Shown: positions 5,031-7,814 of the stretch, piece by piece | Layout of the letters: the number at the start of each line of letters is the position of its first letter | Numbering within the stretch: the first letter of the stretch is position 1 | Origin: Ferruginibacter sp. | Lineage (GTDB): Bacteria > Bacteroidota > Bacteroidia > Chitinophagales > Chitinophagaceae | DNA length: 7,814 nucleotides | Direction: 5' to 3' | Assembly: GCA_030831725.1 (NCBI GenBank) | Contig: JAURKN010000147.1 | Coordinates: 1 to 7,814 of the forward strand | Translations under genes and position numbers: made by a program | Notes under the pieces: model-generated | Database searches by the model: none | Told to the model about the DNA's origin: nothing | What the model saw: the letters and a program-made list of their open reading frames with translations, nothing else

Positions 5031-6965
5031 TCAAACCCCTTTTTTAATCAGTGTTTTCAAAACCGCCTCGTTTACTTTAACCGGATATTTAACTTTCAAT
5101 TGCTCAAGCCATTTCTTTTCCAACACATCCTGATAATCATTGATCAGCATGCCTCTGGAGTCTTCAAAACTTCTTTGTTGTCCATCAGGATATGTATTTA
5201 CAAAAAACATGAAGCTGGCTGTGCCATCTGCATTGACAGTGATTTTACTGAATGTTCCTGCTGTTGAGCTGGATTCACCACCGATTTGCGAAATTTCAAA
5301 TCTACCGCTGTCTCCCTGCAATTCGCCCTGATTCACTTCAATGAGCTCTCTCCAATTCACGCCTGTATTCAGGCTTTCGATTGCCGCTTTTGCGATTTCT
5401 TCCGAAATACAATTCATGATCAACACATCCGCACTGGGTCCCCATATATATTTGGCCTTGTTTTTAGCGTAATGCTCTTTCAGCCCGACAGAATCAAGAG
5501 CTGCTTTGGACCAAACCATTTTTTCCATGATTTCAAACAACAGATTTCCTTCGTTGAATTCCATCATTTGAAATGCAAAATCGGAATTGAATGATTCCAG
5601 ATTTTTTCTATAAAAATCCAGTGCGATGTATGGTTTGAATTTTTGCCATAGTTCTGCGTTGGTCTCGTTTTTGTATAGCTCGGGGTTCGACTTATATTCC
5701 CAAACGAAATTCAACCAGTCTTTCCCAGTGATTTTTCCTTTTTGTAAAAAAAACACACTCTGGTTTGCCAAAGTAGATTTGTCAATCGCGGATCTGATGT
5801 CCGTTGCTGCCAAAATGCTGTCCGCCTCGGCCAACAGCGCTTTGGGGTCGATAGCGGATGATTCTTTCATCGCTAGTTTGTCCATCACCTGTTTTGCGAA
5901 AGTATTTTTAGAGATGTTGATTCTCTCATCCTGTTGCAATTTTTGCTTGAGTTCGTATTGTAGCGATTCGTCTGTTTTGCTGACTGGAGTTGGTGTCTGT
6001 GAAATACGTTTTAAAATATGAAATCCGAAGCTGGTTTGAAAAGGTCTGGTCAGGTCACCGTCTTTTTTCAGGTTTAAAACCTGTGCTTCAAAAAAACGAT
6101 CATATTTACCGGTGCCGAATTCAGGAAGTTCGCCTCCATTGAGATAAGTCAACTTGTCGTCGCTGCACAGTCGGGCCAATTCTGAAAAATCAGCGCCTTG
6201 CGTGAGAAGTTGATACACCGAATCCGCTTTTTTCTTCGATTCAATTTTGATTGATTCATCGGATTCTGAAGGAAAAGTGATCAGGATTTGTGCGATTTTC
6301 CATTTGCCTGAGGAAGGTCTCTTGTCTATCAACTTAAAAATATGCCAAGCTCTCTTGGATCGATAGGGGTTTGAGATGCCATTTTCTTTAAGTGCATAAA
6401 CCAGATTTTCATATGCATATGGCAATGAGAATACGGTTATGTAACCCATGTCCACTTGTTCTATGCCCAATTCGGATTCAGTTGTTTTTTGACCGGAAGA
6501 CAGCTGTTTGTGTAGAGCTTGGATGGCCTGAAACCTCTGCATGCTGTCGTTTGGATCCATTCCTTCGTCCATGTTTAAAGAGTAACGTACCACATGCAAA
6601 TCCCATTGACTTCTTTCAAATGCCTCATCCAGCAATTTTGTATTGGTCTTGTCATCAATCAGATAATTGTCCGCTATCTGTTTTCTAAAGCCCGCCAGAT
6701 CAGACTTGAACTGGTCTGTGGTATCCAGTTTCATTTCTTTCGCCTCTTGCACTTTCATCTTAAAATGTCCGTATAACCTCACATATTCCCTGATGGCAGT
6801 TTCGACATCCGGGCCGGGCTGTTTGTTTTTATTATAAGCCCTCATGAATTCATCTTTGGAAACGGAATGTTTCCCGAATGTGATCAGCGTTTGTGCGTTT
6901 GAGGTAGTTCCCGCAAACACGAATACGAAAAATAAAAACGTTATTCTACGAAACTGATGAATCAT
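5031..6965 (-). CDS. SurA-like periplasmic peptidyl-prolyl cis-trans isomerase (parvulin)
   Basis: A 644-residue exported folding factor. Residues 1-24 form a signal peptide (hydrophobic 8-19, cleavage after SNA before Gln25). Residues about 30-120 are a helical SurA-like N-terminal region. A first, weak parvulin-like unit spans about 122-215, ending in AWHIFKLIDKRP. A clearer PpiC domain spans about 220-322, with KIAQILI (223-229), a KADSVYQLLTQGADFSELARLCSDD helix region (246-270), GGELPEFGTGK (277-287) and PFQTSFGFHILKRI (308-321). The His usually found in the first strand (HIL) is Gln226 here, while His316 in FGFHI is kept. Residues about 330-644 are not assigned to a family; they may form further chaperone helices. 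The expected role is proline isomerisation or chaperoning of outer-membrane and secreted proteins. It starts 4 bases after the thioredoxin-like gene, implying co-transcription. Family call firm; catalytic activity uncertain because of the Gln. Confidence 0.88.
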   Translation of the reverse strand: MIHQFRRITFLFFVFVFAGTTSNAQTLITFGKHSVSKDEFMRAYNKNKQPGPDVETAIREYVRLYGHFKMKVQEAKEMKLDTTDQFKSDLAGFRKQIADNYLIDDKTNTKLLDEAFERSQWDLHVVRYSLNMDEGMDPNDSMQRFQAIQALHKQLSSGQKTTESELGIEQVDMGYITVFSLPYAYENLVYALKENGISNPYRSKRAWHIFKLIDKRPSSGKWKIAQILITFPSESDESIKIESKKKADSVYQLLTQGADFSELARLCSDDKLTYLNGGELPEFGTGKYDRFFEAQVLNLKKDGDLTRPFQTSFGFHILKRISQTPTPVSKTDESLQYELKQKLQQDERINISKNTFAKQVMDKLAMKESSAIDPKALLAEADSILAATDIRSAIDKSTLANQSVFFLQKGKITGKDWLNFVWEYKSNPELYKNETNAELWQKFKPYIALDFYRKNLESFNSDFAFQMMEFNEGNLLFEIMEKMVWSKAALDSVGLKEHYAKNKAKYIWGPSADVLIMNCISEEIAKAAIESLNTGVNWRELIEVNQGELQGDSGRFEISQIGGESSSTAGTFSKITVNADGTASFMFFVNTYPDGQQRSFEDSRGMLINDYQDVLEKKWLEQLKVKYPVKVNEAVLKTLIKKGV

Positions 6966-6969
6966 TTGA

Positions 6970-7814
6970 TTAATCTTTTTTGGTATTCCATTTTGTTTTT
7001 AGCAGATCATTGATTTGTGACCAGCCTAGTTTTTTGGCCACAATCCTTTTTTCTTTGTCAAGCAACAGGATGGTTGGTGTCTGTATCACATCATACAATT
7101 GTTTGAAACTTGGTTGATTCGCATCAGCCACTTGCTTCTCCATGGCTTTGGTTTCATACACATTCACCCAATCTCCCAGTTTTTTCTCTTTGAGATAATT
7201 CACCCACTCCGTTTTCTTGTCGTTGTCGGACAATACGGAGTATACTTTTAATCCTCTTGCTTTCCATGATGCTCTATAGATGGAATCGATTCTGGGTATT
7301 TCTTCTTTGCAATGACCGCAAGTGGGATCCCAGAAAACAACCAGCGTGTACTCTGCATTCACACTGTACAAGGGTAATTTTTTTCCGGTTGAATCCACCA
7401 TGTCGAGGTCTGCTGCTTTTACACCTATGAGGTTGCTCATTTGCATGTATGCCCTTCTGGATATGGTTTCCATTTGTTTTTCATTCAGCCAACTGGATAA
7501 TCCCTTGCTATGGTATTTTTCGAACAAATGAACGAAAACCGCATCCTGTCCCATGTATTTCGGATTGATGTATTTGTCGGTCAGCCAGTTGAGCATGAAT
7601 CTGTACATCGGCTGACAACTGCGAGCCAGCAAAAGTTTATAGTCGAGGTCTTTGATGATGGTATCCGCAGACTGAGCCAGAACTTCATCATAATATCTTT
7701 CCAGTTTAGGTAAGAAGAAAGGAGTACGAATAACGCGTTCATCCATAAACGTTACTCCGTCCCAGTAATGCGCTTTGTAATGATTGTAATTGTCGATGGT
7801 ATCCTGACGTGTGA
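6970..7814 (-). CDS. DUF5106/thioredoxin-like thiol-disulfide protein, N-terminus cut by window edge
   Basis: The frame is open to the right edge, so 280 residues and the stop are visible and the true start lies outside. The Met at 7746 is internal: the frame continues upstream as TRQDTIDNYNHYKAHYWDGV, which fits the family. The N-terminal part (to about visible residue 130) is helical and resembles DUF5106, a region often fused to thioredoxin folds in Bacteroidota. The C-terminal part is a TlpA/ResA-like thioredoxin fold: VVFWDPTCGHCKEEIP with the redox pair CGHC encoded at 7309-7320, and the cis-Pro in QTPTILLLD about 80 residues later. The likely job is reduction or exchange of disulfides in exported proteins; a signal peptide would be expected in the missing part. 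It precedes the SurA-like gene by 4 bases, a fitting pairing for envelope protein folding. Redox direction and partners are unknown. Confidence 0.88.
   Translation of the reverse strand, partial: TRQDTIDNYNHYKAHYWDGVTFMDERVIRTPFFLPKLERYYDEVLAQSADTIIKDLDYKLLLARSCQPMYRFMLNWLTDKYINPKYMGQDAVFVHLFEKYHSKGLSSWLNEKQMETISRRAYMQMSNLIGVKAADLDMVDSTGKKLPLYSVNAEYTLVVFWDPTCGHCKEEIPRIDSIYRASWKARGLKVYSVLSDNDKKTEWVNYLKEKKLGDWVNVYETKAMEKQVADANQPSFKQLYDVIQTPTILLLDKEKRIVAKKLGWSQINDLLKTKWNTKKD

Noticed and set aside
5140..6776. Plus-strand frames of 60-131 codons
   Set aside because: They are antisense to the SurA-like gene and show no recognisable features.

Overview
The window reads as a stretch of Bacteroidota chromosome. 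The lineage call is an inference from three protein types common in that phylum: a secreted reprolysin-like zinc protease, a DUF6600-type Trp/Tyr-rich exported protein, and a thioredoxin-like protein with a DUF5106-type N-terminal region. It also fits the moderately AT-rich composition, the lack of clear Shine-Dalgarno sequences and the periodic AT-rich intergenic DNA. The class cannot be fixed from the sequence; Saprospiria or Chitinophagia would be reasonable guesses.

Layout, left to right. (1) Positions 1-1048, minus strand: N-terminal 349 residues of a secreted M12B/reprolysin-like metalloprotease, cut by the window edge inside its zinc-binding motif. (2) 1210-2484, minus: DUF6600-type exported protein with an aromatic-rich N-terminal half and a Pro/Lys/Gln-rich tail. 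(3) 2485-2983: a 499-base gene-poor region with a strong minus-strand intrinsic terminator (2596-2624), a consensus-like Bacteroidota -7 element (2810-2817) and two short abutting frames. It may hold a small RNA of about 200 nt or the remnant of a gene. (4) 2984-3688, plus: PrsW-family intramembrane protease. (5) 3689-3988: a noncoding tract between convergent genes, built from degenerate 7-base units and containing a perfect 20-bp inverted repeat. (6) 3989-4978, minus: aspartate-semialdehyde dehydrogenase (asd). (7) 5031-6965, minus: SurA-like parvulin peptidyl-prolyl isomerase. (8) 6970-7814, minus: DUF5106/thioredoxin-like thiol-disulfide protein, cut at its N-terminus by the right edge.

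The last three genes run the same way. The thioredoxin-like gene ends 4 bases before the isomerase starts, and the isomerase ends 52 bases before asd, so they look like one transcription unit whose promoter lies beyond the right edge. The first two products pair naturally in envelope protein folding (redox handling of cysteines and proline isomerisation/chaperoning). asd is a housekeeping enzyme of the aspartate pathway that supplies diaminopimelate, lysine, threonine and methionine. The protease, the DUF6600 protein and PrsW also act at or outside the membrane, so most of the window concerns the cell envelope.

I found no convincing new defence, mobile or biosynthetic system. The least ordinary parts are the two intergenic regions, 2592-2840 and 3689-3988.
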